Shown here in pieces: positions 24,112 through 35,143 of a DNA stretch of 64,000 bases. Each line of letters opens with the position of its first letter. Within the stretch, counting starts at the first letter, position 1. The notes under the pieces are model-generated. The model was not told the origin of the DNA and ran no database searches. It saw nothing but the letters and a program-made list of their open reading frames with translations. A program made the position numbers and the translations under genes. The DNA is from Aphrocallistes beatrix (lineage: Eukaryota; Porifera; Hexactinellida; Sceptrulophora; Aphrocallistidae): positions 911,001 to 975,000 of the forward strand of contig OY725506.1 of the NCBI GenBank assembly GCA_963281255.1, read 5' to 3'.

Positions 24112-27100
24112 GAATTGATTGAAGAAACTGTCAGGCACAGAAAGCTGATTTTTGGCTATGGCTTCACTAATTTCTGAGCTCAGACGAAAATGTCCACTCA
24201 TCATGAAATTATGACGTCATTGTCACATTTTTAAAAGTTAAGCAATACAGTTATTCGAGCATGACTCAGCCATTATAGGAGATAGAAGGCTGAAATTTTA
24301 ATAGAATATGCATATTAATAGACTTCACATATGATGCAACTATCATTAAAAAATGATGACTCATCACTTTTTATGACGTCATCATTACACATCAAAAATT
24401 TTAAAAATTGACAAATTTGGTGATTTTTCGAGCAATATCGATTATAACAGTAGGACAGGCGTATTTAGGAATGTTATCTCCCTTATAGTTAATCAATGTT
24501 ACCCCAGGCGCCTCCGGCGGATACTTTGTGCCCGCCAGCTGCGCAGCGCAAGCAAGCGAAGCGCGCTTGTATATATATAAACAAACATTAATCGAGTTTT
24601 AAAAGTAAGGATGTATATGTAGTATTAGAAATAACATACCTGAATTCAGGCTTCTTACAAATTGCGAACTCATTAACTTTCTGATGAAACAGTTTAACCA
24701 CTTCTCCTTCACACAGTTCCTGTATGACAATGCTGAGGAGTCCGAAATAGTAATAAGGATCTTCCATCTGCTGGATATCAGGCTCTGAGCAGACGGGACA
24801 AGTCCAGTTCTTGATGGCAGAATTCCGAACTGCGTTGGTAAAATGACCGCGGTAGCATTCCTTACACACCGAATGAGGACATAAGAACATTTGGATCATA
24901 TCATTCGCAGTGTAATTCTCTATGCAAATCTCACATTCCTGATTCAGGAATCTGAGAGCACCATCGTAATCAGAAACTTCCTTCACAGCTTGTAACAAAT
25001 CCTTCGGCTCTCTGTCTTTTGTGTCTTCTGATATCGCCAGCTGTAGCAGCAGATTTAGCTGGGTTAGAGTGGGGATCTTTAGCTCACAAAGGAATTTCCT
25101 CGTCATCTAAATAACATTATATTATAGAACTGATGGCACCCGAAGATTAATTAGATGAAAGTAATGGTCCAATACTTGCCTTACTATCTATTTCTTGCGG
25201 GTTTTCAGCCAAAAGCTCCACTTGATCCCACAACTCCTCATCGAAATAGTCAACTGGGACCTCTGGGACAGTCTTGCTACCCGCCCAAATCCTAGGTCTA
25301 CATTCCTCAAGATATTTCTGGTTGTTCAGTAAGATAATATTATCAAGAGCTCCCACAACCTCCCAGTTGTTCTTTCCCAATTCCACAACACCCATCTCTC
25401 TGTTGATATTGAGTGCCTTCATCAGCTCTTCAAGCTTCCGACTGCGAGCTTGTTGTATGCGGGGCGCAACCTGTGCCATATCACCACGACACTCGATGTA
25501 GCTATCCTCCACTTCCTTCGTCGTAGCATTGTCACAGAACTCGTGGTTCCGTACGTTCTCAGCCAGCATGGTGATGTTGTTGTTGAACTGTGTTGATAGC
25601 CAGTGAACAGCGTTGGTGCTAAAATAGTACAGAGATAGATAGGAAGATATAAACGTGATAAATGTTTATTTCAATTTATCGCACATATGAATTGATTAAA
25701 TCTTGATTAAAAGTAGGCATTAGGACAATATATATTATTATTACAATATCTGCTGGTTTATAAATATCGTGAGGAAGTATTATATCTATGCACTTTGGTT
25801 GAAACACAATTTCAACACATCATTATAAATACAACACGTTATCCTGAGATTTTAAAATTGCCATTTTAGTGCAGTGGTTATGACTTACCTACTGAGGGAT
25901 TATCATATACAAATAGTGCAAGTAACTCACATGCCACATTTTTCCAAAGCTAACTGCAGTACTTCGTCTTTATATGTCAGATGTGTCTCAGAGATTAAAT
26001 GCTTAATCTTCTTGTAAGGAAGGTTGTCAGGAGGAGGAGGTTGTGGGGGGTACATAGGTTGTGGAGGATAGGGTAGATTAGGATCCATTTGTTCCGGAAT
26101 AGGATTGCGAAATGGTGGATTTGTTGGAGGGAATCTTTGAGGAAAGGGATACCTCGGGGTAGATGGATTCGGTTCTGGATATCTGGGAACCCCGGGATAG
26201 TTTGAACTAGGATCTGGATATCTGGGAATCTCGGGATAGTTTGAACTAGGATCTGGATATCTGGGAATCTCGGGAAAGCTTGAACTACGATCTGGAAATC
26301 TGGGAACCTCGGGATAGTTTGAAGATTCATGATATTCAGTTTGATCTTGTTCATATAAAGGATTTTTATCCTTGGTGCTATTATACAGTCGCCCCTTATC
26401 CTGAGTAGGGTCATAATGTTGGCTGGGTTGAGGGCTGACATCAGGTGCAGGCATTGAGTTATTTGTGGTACATATCTCACAAATCCTAGGCCGTCCCTGT
26501 GCTGTTGTGTTTTCGTAACTACATGCACTGCAATTCCATTTTTCCACCGGAATAATCCCAGGGATTATGCTCACTTCTGGATTAACGATATCTAGCGATG
26601 GACCCTGCAATCCCATTCGACATTTCTTACAAGCGAATGATTTCTTCAAGTTCAAGGTTCGACATGAGGGCACTGGACACATGGTCATGTCATCAGGTAT
26701 GTTAATGGGCTCTTCAGGCTCTGGTATCACGTTTGGTCGATTTAGTTCAGGAGGATAGTCTTCCTTCGGAGGCATGGGTTGATAATATTGCTGAGGAGGC
26801 ACTGTGGGAGCTATTGAGTATAGTGGATCTTTCTGTCCCGATGGATCGTATGGGCCATATGGTGGTTGCTGCATTGGTTGTGGAGCGATTGTGTGATCAA
26901 ATGTTTGTGCAGGGATAGGTTGAGGATTCGTTGTAGGGGGAAAACGGGACAGTCCTGATTTACTTCTGCCATAAGCTTTATGGGGGGATTCATTCGTTAT
27001 AGAGGAATGCCTTGAACCAAGCAAGTCAGAGATTTTCCCATCCAAGGCCTTTAGTTCTTAAAGAGAAAGAAGGGTATATAAAATTAGATGTAATTATCAT

Positions 27101-28768
27101 AATTGAAAAGATAGGATACATTACAAGGAAATAGACGGGATTAAGATGAAGCTTTTGAGGCAATACGTGTAATCTGATCAACTAATGTCTTCAACTATTC
27201 GAATAGAAACCCTTGTCTAGTTGTGTTAGGCCACGGAACTCTTTACAAATTCAAAGTAATTCTCCACACCCCACCACTGGCATAGCTACACTAATCTACC
27301 GTTGCTAAGAAACCATCCTTGAGTCAGAGTTGATGATCTCTGATTTCAGTTTCTATTGAATATAATAGGGTATTATGGAGGAAGTATACACGGTTATGCG
27401 TTGAGAAAAAATAGCGAATTAGCAAGCGAAACGCAATAGAATCATTCATAAATCCGATATGAACTAAATGCAGATATAGCCAATCTTTGAATATATAGAA
27501 GATTCATGGGGACATGTACAAGCCCCTAGACCCCTTTTACTGTCTCGATAGAACAGTTCTAATGGATCCTATGCTGGTATAATAATAGATTAGCATCATC
27601 AGTTACGAACTAATATTATACTCACCATTTTCAGGGACAAAAGGAGTGGTCCTTTTCGCCCACTCGAAAGTTTCCAAGAACCTCTCAGGGAATTTGTGCT
27701 GATGGTAGTGATAGCATTTCACCTCTTCCAGGGCAATCTTGAGGTCCGCAGTGAACTCACGGATCATCACCTAAAAAGATGTATACTAAGTAAACAAGTG
27801 TCTACTATCAAATACTTGAATATATTACTGCTTAGCATAGCACGTACATTGGAATGCTAATTTATGTTATGCATATGGACGATAAAAATGAAATTATAAC
27901 AATGGGTAATTCAGTTATAATTATCACCATAACACCTACCTGGTCTGGAGGTTTAGTCACTTCCGGAGGAAACTCGAAATGGTCATCAGTAATTCGCGAG
28001 TAGCCCAATTTCACAATCACATCCTGAGTGCCTTCCAGCTTCTCAGCCTCGATCATTTTAGGGATCTTTCTCCTCAGTTTAGAGAATTCCTCAAATCTTG
28101 GAGGTCTCCTCAGTGGGAGAACGATGGTGAGGAGAAAATCTATAGTCATGTATATCGCCAACATCTTATCTTCTGAAGATAAGTCCTTCAGTTTTGGGTT
28201 TGAAAGGTTATGTCTCACAAATGAGTATACATTAAATATCTTGAAGTACTCCTAGATGGAAGTGAGAGGGTATATTTAAAAAATATTAAAAAAACGAAAG
28301 GTTTTTCAGTAAAAATCGAGAATTATATTTGTCGGGTAGAGTTCAGATTCTCTAATAGTGATATGTCCAGTCATGGCTATAAGGACGTACGTACGAACTG
28401 AGAATAAGTGGTTACCTCAGGAGGAGGAAGGTTCTGCAAGAGTTTGGCGGTGTAAATGTCAGCCTGCTTGAAATCGGCTTCTGAAACGCCGTCATAGAGG
28501 ATATCCTCTATGTACTGCCGATACTGCTTCTCTAGGCCGTAGGGATCCTCTATAGGAGAAAATAATCAATCAGAAATAAAGCATAGCTAAACACCTATGC
28601 TGCTGCTGAATAGAATTTCAGCGTTCCATTCCTTGGTCACTAAGAGTGGTTTAGGTATGTAACGACTGACAACTTACCAGGAGGATGTTCATCTTTGACC
28701 CGAAAGCAAGTTCTACACAGGATCGGTTTCATGGGGTTTGAATTGAATACTTGACAGTCCGACATCAT
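20821..28768 (-). CDS. RNF31: HOIP-like RBR E3 ubiquitin ligase (linear ubiquitin, LUBAC catalytic subunit)
   Basis: Nine exons on - keep one frame of about 1237 residues: 28768-28678, 28549-28416, 28251-27940, 27770-27626, 27056-25931, 25618-25180, 25106-24640, 21937-21564, 21446-20821. Order: an N-terminal CxxC segment; a PUB domain (28251-27940); a Pro-rich middle with an NZF-type zinc finger (WNCSACSYEN...CEIC); a UBA-like helical region; RING1 (CEICIENY...CPHSVCKECY...CPVC); an in-between RING beginning RWCPHCNCGF; RING2 with catalytic Cys at about residue 995 in RGGCMHFRC; and the C-terminal LDD (GYAGLCEKHYKEYL), which is specific to HOIP. HOIP builds Met1-linked ubiquitin chains in NF-kB and cell-death signalling; PUB binds OTULIN or CYLD partners and UBA binds HOIL-1L. 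The domain order and LDD rule out other RBR ligases. The intron after 25180 begins with GC. The intron 24639-21938, between RING1 and IBR, is filled with nested transposons. Confidence 0.95.
22054..22226. mobile_element. pogo/Tigger-type MITE, TA target site
   Basis: A 173-bp element starting CAGTGGAATTCGCTTATTAG and ending with the inverted CTAATAAGCAAATTCCACTG, flanked by TA. The CAGTGGAA terminus is typical of pogo-family transposons. Non-coding. Confidence 0.85.
22239..22759. mobile_element. pogo/Tigger-type MITE, right end cut
   Basis: Begins CAGTGGAACCCCGCTTAACG next to TA. The right end reads GGCCGTAATTCCGGGGTTCC and ends in ACT instead of ACTG, directly abutting the foldback repeat. 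Non-coding interior of about 500 bp. Confidence 0.8.
22760..24611. mobile_element. Large imperfect palindrome (foldback element pair) in HOIP intron
   Basis: Arms of about 500 bp, 22760-23265 and 24090-24570, are inverted copies sharing GGCGCCTCCGGCGGA-type ends, GTTATCTCCC, CAAATTTGGTGATTTTTCG and ATGACGTCATTGTCACA. The outer right end is TTAATCGAGTTTTAAAAGTA; the same end occurs inverted at 23271-23296. The centre is a separate mariner-like foldback. No protein is encoded. Confidence 0.85.
23301..24061. mobile_element. mariner-like foldback element, TA target site
   Basis: A 761-bp element with outer ends CCGGGTGACCAATAAGTTCT and its inverse, flanked by TA on both sides. Inverted similarity runs inward with interruptions for about 240 bp on each side (both arms share AATGTGTCCTGGC and GCAGCGAAAATCGC). 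The terminus resembles mariner inverted repeats. No transposase frame remains. Confidence 0.8.
26150..26330 (-). repeat. In-frame 39-bp tandem repeats in HOIP exon 5
   Basis: About four copies of a 39-bp unit encode the 13-residue repeat PEIPRYPDPSSNY (variants PEVPRFPDRSSSF and PGVPRYPEPN). The unit length is a multiple of three, so copy-number change keeps the frame. Confidence 0.9.
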
Positions 28769-31003
28769 CTGCTATAATTCTTGTTTGACGGGAAAATTCT
28801 AATATTTCAATAATCTGAACAAAAATAAAAGATAAGCCTAATGTATAACTGACGGAGTGGAGAATAAAGACGGTGATGTCATATTTCTAGACAAATTCTT
28901 GTTTCAGTATACGTATCTAGGTAAACGCAGGTTCCAACATGGTCATACATGAAATACAGCTATCACAGCGGCCAGACCAGATGAAGCTTGAAACTGGTAT
29001 CTCCGTTTGGATAATTGAGGGTGTGCTTATGCTTAGAGGGGAGGGTCTAGTCTAGTGTTGAATTCCAGGACCAGGGAGTGGTTTGGGATGGAACAGGGTA
29101 GGGATACGGGGCTTGGATATGTGGGGTAAAGCCCCGTCATTCATCTCTCCTAGGAGCTCTATTCTCATTTGCTTACCATCCTACTTAAGCTCAGCTGACT
29201 GTTAATCTTGCTTGAATTCGATAAATCTTCTTTTTCTGAGCACATTAATTAAGTGCAGAAGCCTATATAGTACGCAAGATGTACTAGAACGAACGCTATG
29301 CCAATATATTGTAGCATGAACATGGGACCATGGGCCGCGCCCTGGGTAGCCTCGGTGCAAAATATCTACCTCAAAATACCAGTTGGAAGATAGCGAGATT
29401 TGACGTAAAATGGAATATCCTCGAATAAAAGCAAATCCTTTTATAGTGGAATATTCTAAAATTAAGATTTCAAGTGCAAACAAATGAAATAACTTATTGA
29501 ACAAAACGAGAAGAAAGTAATTTACCTTATGCACCGGTACTAGATAAATTCTACAAGCAATAACGAAGTGTAGAATTATACTAGGAATGGTTTAGCTTAG
29601 CTAATAGTTCAGTTAATGCAATCCAATACTGGATATACTTAATTAGTATTGAAGTATTGAACAAGTCAACATAGCATTATCTTTTTGCAAGGATAGTCTA
29701 CAAAATTCAAAAATATAGGAAAAGTAATTTCCATGCAAAAGGACTGCTTTGAATGGTCTACATTTTTTTTAGTGCAATCAAGATCAGCTTACAAATTAAC
29801 TTACAGAATAACACACATCTTAAATAATGCATGAACGATGCACCAAAGAAACGATACCGACACTTTGCTGTGCAGAGTTAAAATGCACATATCCTATACT
29901 AGACCCATATCCAAGAGAGTCCATGGGGGGGAGGAATTTGAATCCCCTGAAAATCAGTCCAAAGGTTGTTTGTAGAGCTTACTTTTAAATAGAAAGTAAC
30001 TGGTTCAATTTATATCCTCAAATGAGACCGATTCGTTTTATACTAAAAATATCAAACGCTGCTCAGGCTCAACTTATCAACTGAAAGAGTGGAAATAACC
30101 TGAGTATAAACTGGGTCTTAATGGTAATTTACCTATGTAATCAATTGACCAGTACTTTCTAATCCTAAAAGTTACTCAAATGGTGCAGACTCAGTTCAGT
30201 AAAATACTCTATTAATAAGCAAATGTATGATCAGCAAATATTATTTTTAGAAATAATTTCTGAATAGAGAATGCCCAGGCTAGTACGAAATTTTGGAATT
30301 GAAGTTTCGTATACTTTTAAGTTCATATACTAGTTATATCACCTATAGTAGATGTCACTCATGGGTTGAACTTGTGGGTAATCCATTGTTTATAAAAAGA
30401 GAATTCCAAAAATAGAATCTGCTCAAGTTTTAATTGAACCCTAATTCCAAAATAAGAAAATTCGAAATCTACTCAAGTATTCGAGAAAAATCTAAATTCT
30501 AATATCCTCAAGTTATGAAGATGTTGTTATACTTATTATATATTTTGAGGCATCTTGAAATAGAAACCAGTCATTTTGTAGAGACGACGGGGCGTCTTTT
30601 TGACCAAGATTTTTTTGATATAATGTATATAGTGAATACCTTTTGAGTTATGCTTCCACCAAGAATTCGAGGTTGGGAATTTAATCGACTAACTAGTTGT
30701 ATACGATCAACTATTGATACAAGTTGGGCCCGATTAATTAAGCTGAGTAACCAATCAATCGATGAAATGTTCGTAGTACAGTGCACCCTCGCCAACTCAA
30801 ACAGCTCTGTAATGATAGAATCAACCGGATTAGAAGAATATGTCCCGATTACTGAAATAATTAAATTAGTTAGTATTTAGGTGCCAAAAAAACTTGGAAA
30901 AATAGCAATATACTATTCTTAATTTGAAAAATTTTCAACTGGATAAATCAACTGTTTTTGTAGGTATTTAACATCACGCTATATTTTCAGGATCATCAAG
31001 TTC
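28769..31003. other. Intergenic, divergent promoters likely
   Basis: No gene seen in 2.2 kb. It separates the divergent starts of HOIP (-) and the ANK-ART gene (+). A TTTTCAG at about 30985-30990, just before the ANK-ART start, could be the acceptor of a 5' UTR intron. Confidence 0.55.
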
Positions 31004-32938
31004 ATGGGAATTAGTAGTTCTAAAGACATTGAAAAAAAGGAAACAATGGTATTATCAGCTAAAATGGGTGAGTGGGATAAAGTGTGGGAAATCCTGGATA
31101 AGAATCCACATTTTGTCAATTGTATACCTGAAAAGCGCTCATGGGGAATCTTACATCAGGCTTGTCACTGGAAGAACGAAGAAGCTATCAGGAAAATCCT
31201 ATCAACTCCAGGATGTGATCCCAACCTCGTTACTAAGAACGGATTGCATGCGATTCAGATATCCAAAAAAACACATTTGAAAGCACTCATTTCATCAGCA
31301 CAGCGCAGTGATATACATATTTCAGCTGAGAATAAACTTTTCGCTAAATCGCAACAAACCGATGTTCCAGTGATAGAAGAAATGAGTTACGCCCTTGAAA
31401 ATGCAGATCTGTCACAAGTAATCAACCTTTTAGACACACATCAACACCTCGTTAACATGGTCTCTACTAAAATGGGATTGTCCCCGATCCATCTAGCAGC
31501 CCTGCTTGGGAATGTTAAAGCTATGACAAAGATACTCTCCTACCCTGCTTCTAACCCGGATGTCAAGACTATTGAAGCTCCTCTTAATACGCACGGAACT
31601 GGCAAGACAGCTGAACAGCTGACTGACAATGAAGAAGTGAAGGGTGTAATTTTTTGGAAAAAACAGAAACTGAAACAGGAGTACTATGAATGCCCTACTT
31701 TTGTGGCGATCAGTGAGAGTAACATTATTATTAGAAGATACGTCTGTTCGACCATTGAAGCACACAGAGGTTTGCTCTGTCCTGAGAGATTCAATCCCGC
31801 ACTGTTGGACCTGTATACTAAAATGCTAGAGGAGATGTTCTTGTACATTGTTTATGAGGATAAATGGGAAAGTGTGAAGGAAATTGTGAGTAGAGAACTT
31901 TACAATTGTTCGCGTGAGTTGGCTTTAGAATGTAACGCTACAAACTCTAAAGATGCATTCTTCAAGCACTTGATAACAATCTATGCAAATGAGAATTTAC
32001 AAGTCTACAGAAAGTTGTACTCAGAGCTCCATTATCACAAATTGAATGAGGAATATAATCCAGAATTTTGCACCTACTCAACATTACTGAATGCTGTTCT
32101 CTTTTTCTTACAGGATTTACAGAGCTATACAAATGTTACTTACATGGGGGCGAAACTAAGCCCAGAACAAATCGACCGATATTCAAATGGAACTGAATTT
32201 GCTTGGCTTTGTATAAAATCTTGCACGAATACGAAGAACTTAGTCGATATATCTGAGGGTTGTATCTTCATAATTGATAATAGTTTGCTATGCAAATGGT
32301 CTCCTAAGTCAATCGCATTTTTAGAAGATAAGAATAAAATGAAATATCTCTACCCGTGTGGAGCTCAATTCCGTGTAACTAGTGTGGATAAATCGAAGTC
32401 CAAAATACATATTTTTCTGAAGTTAATAAGTTCAGTCGATCCCAGTCCAATCAGACCTTTGAGCGAAGGAACTACAAATAAAACTGAAAAAAGTGTCGCA
32501 GGAAATTTTGAAAATGAGATTGAATTAGCTGCTAAAATGGGTGAATGGGATCAAGTATGGAAGCTACTCGGAAAGGATCCCTCCTTGATCAATTGCATCC
32601 CGGCAGAGAGATCATGGGGAATCCTGCATCATGCTTGTTACTGGGAGAATGAATCCGCTGTCAGAAGAATCTTGTCTTCGCCCAGCTGTGATCCTAACCT
32701 TGTGACGAAGGATGGTCTGCGAGCAATTGAGATTACAGAAAAATCAGATTTACAAGCTCTCATCACCAACACAGTGCAGCAGTTTGAAAATAAAATATTT
32801 GCTGAAATGCAACACGCCGATAAGCCCAAAATAGAGAAGATAAACTCTGCGATAGAAGAGGATGACTTGACACAAATAATTCTATTATTCGATGAAGACC
32901 AACATCTTGTTGATGTGACATCTCCAGTACAGGCTTAG
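31004..32938 (+). CDS. Ankyrin / ADP-ribosyltransferase-fold protein, first half (before frame break)
   Basis: An open frame of 644 residues starting MGISSSK, a good myristoylation signal. Residues about 20-110 and 125-210 are ankyrin repeats (AAKMGEWDQ, WGILHQACHW, GLSPIHLAALLG). Residues about 230-480 have the ART fold of the R-S-E class but with lost catalytic signatures: the usual Tyr-Arg-Gly reads TYMG (Met381), the STS motif reads KSCT, and the ExE motif reads KMK (445-447), while the structural YLYPCGAQFRV strand is kept. A second ankyrin block (about 505-640) then starts. The frame stops at TAG 32936-32938, where the intact paralogue at 56.5-60.3 kb reads on. This is therefore the upper half of a roughly 1250-residue gene. 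Predicted membrane-anchored pseudo-ART plus ankyrin region; partners unknown. Confidence 0.85.
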   Translation: MGISSSKDIEKKETMVLSAKMGEWDKVWEILDKNPHFVNCIPEKRSWGILHQACHWKNEEAIRKILSTPGCDPNLVTKNGLHAIQISKKTHLKALISSAQRSDIHISAENKLFAKSQQTDVPVIEEMSYALENADLSQVINLLDTHQHLVNMVSTKMGLSPIHLAALLGNVKAMTKILSYPASNPDVKTIEAPLNTHGTGKTAEQLTDNEEVKGVIFWKKQKLKQEYYECPTFVAISESNIIIRRYVCSTIEAHRGLLCPERFNPALLDLYTKMLEEMFLYIVYEDKWESVKEIVSRELYNCSRELALECNATNSKDAFFKHLITIYANENLQVYRKLYSELHYHKLNEEYNPEFCTYSTLLNAVLFFLQDLQSYTNVTYMGAKLSPEQIDRYSNGTEFAWLCIKSCTNTKNLVDISEGCIFIIDNSLLCKWSPKSIAFLEDKNKMKYLYPCGAQFRVTSVDKSKSKIHIFLKLISSVDPSPIRPLSEGTTNKTEKSVAGNFENEIELAAKMGEWDQVWKLLGKDPSLINCIPAERSWGILHHACYWENESAVRRILSSPSCDPNLVTKDGLRAIEITEKSDLQALITNTVQQFENKIFAEMQHADKPKIEKINSAIEEDDLTQIILLFDEDQHLVDVTSPVQA

Positions 32939-32958
32939 CTGCACTGCATAAGGCAGTA

Positions 32959-34791
32959 TTGCTAGGCGATGTGGAGGTGGTAACGAGGATACTCTCCTAC
33001 CCTGCTTCTAACCCAGATGTCAAAACTATTGAAGCTCCTCTCAACACATACGGAGCTGATAAAACAGCTGAACAGCTGACTGACAGTGAAGAAGTGAAAG
33101 AAGTGATTGGTTGGAAGAAACAGCAACTAAAACAGGAATACTACGAATGTCCTACTTTTGTAGATATTAACGACAGCAATATTTTATTGATGAAGTATGT
33201 TTGTACGAGTATTGAAGCACACAGAGGCTTACTCTGTTCTGAGAAATTAAATCCTCAACAATTCGAAGCATTCCCTGTGCTGATAGAGAATATGTTCTTG
33301 TACATTCAGTATAGTTCTATGTGGAAGGCTGCAAAAGTGATTGTGAGTAGAGAACTCTACCAACATTCTCGTAGTTTATCCCTGGAGTGTAATGAAACTA
33401 CAACAGAAGAGTCCTTTTACAAAAAATTGATAAAAATTTATACAAACAGTAGTGCTTATTCTTCAATAAACTCCGAACTTCGCAACCAACCAATGTCTAC
33501 CAAACCCGCTCCAGAATTGAGCTCATATTCTGCCTTGCTCAACGCAATCCTCATAGTTTGGCGGGACTTGTCAAGCTACACAGAAGTGACTTACAGAGGA
33601 GTGACGCTAGGAGCAGAGCAGTTTGATCGATACTCAGTTGGAACAGAATTCGCCTGGATCAATTTCGTATCAAGCACCAATATAAAGAGTGTAGCAGAGA
33701 GATTCGTACAGGAACCAGCCCCACTATCGAGTAGTTCTATAAAAAGTATGCTTAAAAAGCTGAAGTTGCTGAGTACTTCGCCAGATCAAAGTGTCAGCTG
33801 TATCTTCATAATCGATAATAGCCTAAACTGTAAATGGTCGCCCAAATCAATTGCCGAGTTTTCCCAATTTAAGAATGAGAGTGAGTATCTGTATCCGTGT
33901 GGAGCTCAATTCCGTGTAACTAAAGTCGACAAATCTGAATCCCAAATGCATATCTACTTGGAGTTAATATGTCCGATTGATTCTACCCCACTGAGATCTC
34001 TGTTCGAGGAGATAAAGGCTAGAGCTGAATCTGGTATACTGACTGTGGAATCTCATCTCGATGAGTTTCAAACGGACGTAGAGGAACTTAGAGTAGCTGT
34101 AGATATTGCTCTTGATCACAAATCAGGAATGGTCGAATTGAAAACGAATTCTCGGTTTAGACTATATTGGGAAAAGATCGAGGAGAATATCGCAATCGAT
34201 TTATCTGGATATTTTTGCAAATGCTGCGATACTTATTGTCATGAAATTTGCGATTCTCAGTGTTTCAATGACGATTTTAATAGAAAAGTTTGCAACTTTT
34301 CCATCTCTAGTGATCATTGTACTGTGTGTCCAGGCAAATGCCATCACTCACAACATGCTGCCAAAAGCTTGTCAGCGGAATATGTACAGGAGAGAGCTAA
34401 TCAGGACTGTTCAGAATCACTAAACTGTGCGTTGATAGAGAGAGATTTCAATGATTTGATAAAAATAATTACTCCACTCTCTTCCAAGCTACAGGAGGAG
34501 AAGTCAGAACTGGACAGTACACTCGATTCGGTGAACTCAAGAATTCACGAATTTCAGACAATTCTTCAGAAGAGCGATGCAGCTGACCAGCAACAGCTAA
34601 ATGCGATTCGAAGTGAACAGGATTTCATTAAAGTCATGTACGAAAGTTCAGCGACCAAGTATGAAGAGACGTTAAACCTTTGTAAGCTTATAATAAGTGA
34701 CTTCCCTCCCTTCCTTAATTCCCCCGATTTTTGTAATCTTAATACCATAACTCGTGATTTGTACCTTAGATACTATTTGATGATGAATTGA
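32959..34791 (+). CDS. Ankyrin / ADP-ribosyltransferase protein, second half (after frame break)
   Basis: A frame of about 610 residues, open from 32959 but without a convincing ATG of its own. Similarity to the paralogue resumes about 10 bases before the upstream stop, in a frame shifted by one base. It holds the rest of an ankyrin block and an ART domain with all three R-S-E signatures: VTYRG (Arg213), FVSST (Ser238-Thr240) and ESE (Glu307-x-Glu309) before YLYPCGAQFRV. Family knowledge says these bind NAD and transfer ADP-ribose, often to arginine. The tail (about 400-475) is Cys/His rich, with CKCCDTYCHEIC and CTVCPGKCHHSQH, followed by a coiled coil to the end. Either one base is missing here (pseudogene or sequence error) or this half is expressed separately. 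The preserved catalytic residues favour recent or artefactual breakage. Confidence 0.85.
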   Translation: MLGDVEVVTRILSYPASNPDVKTIEAPLNTYGADKTAEQLTDSEEVKEVIGWKKQQLKQEYYECPTFVDINDSNILLMKYVCTSIEAHRGLLCSEKLNPQQFEAFPVLIENMFLYIQYSSMWKAAKVIVSRELYQHSRSLSLECNETTTEESFYKKLIKIYTNSSAYSSINSELRNQPMSTKPAPELSSYSALLNAILIVWRDLSSYTEVTYRGVTLGAEQFDRYSVGTEFAWINFVSSTNIKSVAERFVQEPAPLSSSSIKSMLKKLKLLSTSPDQSVSCIFIIDNSLNCKWSPKSIAEFSQFKNESEYLYPCGAQFRVTKVDKSESQMHIYLELICPIDSTPLRSLFEEIKARAESGILTVESHLDEFQTDVEELRVAVDIALDHKSGMVELKTNSRFRLYWEKIEENIAIDLSGYFCKCCDTYCHEICDSQCFNDDFNRKVCNFSISSDHCTVCPGKCHHSQHAAKSLSAEYVQERANQDCSESLNCALIERDFNDLIKIITPLSSKLQEEKSELDSTLDSVNSRIHEFQTILQKSDAADQQQLNAIRSEQDFIKVMYESSATKYEETLNLCKLIISDFPPFLNSPDFCNLNTITRDLYLRYYLMMN

Positions 34792-35143
34792 ATTATTAAA
34801 AGCTAACATTCCTATATCATTATGCAAGTATAGACATGTAATTCATTGGTTGTAGCCTTAATAATTATCTTCTAATGTGACACCTAAGTCCCAAATGTTA
34901 CTGACCATGAAGTTGGGAATGATAGAAGTGTTATTTTATGTCACATATGATGAAAAACACCATCATTACCTGAGAAAAATCGCCTTGAAATTTAAATCAA
35001 ATATAATTTCTAATACAAGTGACCAATAGATAGTTATCACTAGAATCTGTCATGAATAAGAAAACAATACTATATGTGCTATGTACAGTTCTTGTACACA
35101 TGCATTCAAATGCAAACAATAAACTAAGGAGTTACTATCCCAA
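34792..35143. other. Intergenic between convergent genes
   Basis: Nothing recognisable. 3' flank of the ANK-ART gene (+) and the AAA+ gene (-). Confidence 0.6.

Noticed and set aside
23153..24204. Short frames with IYIYIYIY runs
   Set aside because: They are translations of TA-repeat DNA within the foldback transposons.
26567..26918. Plus-strand frames inside HOIP exon 5 and a second minus frame at 25995-26528
   Set aside because: They overlap the zinc-finger and proline-repeat coding frame of HOIP and have repeat-driven composition.
31004..34791. Possible intron spanning the stop at 32936
   Set aside because: Similarity to the paralogue is continuous across the site and no GT...AG pair removes a suitable length; a one-base difference fits better.
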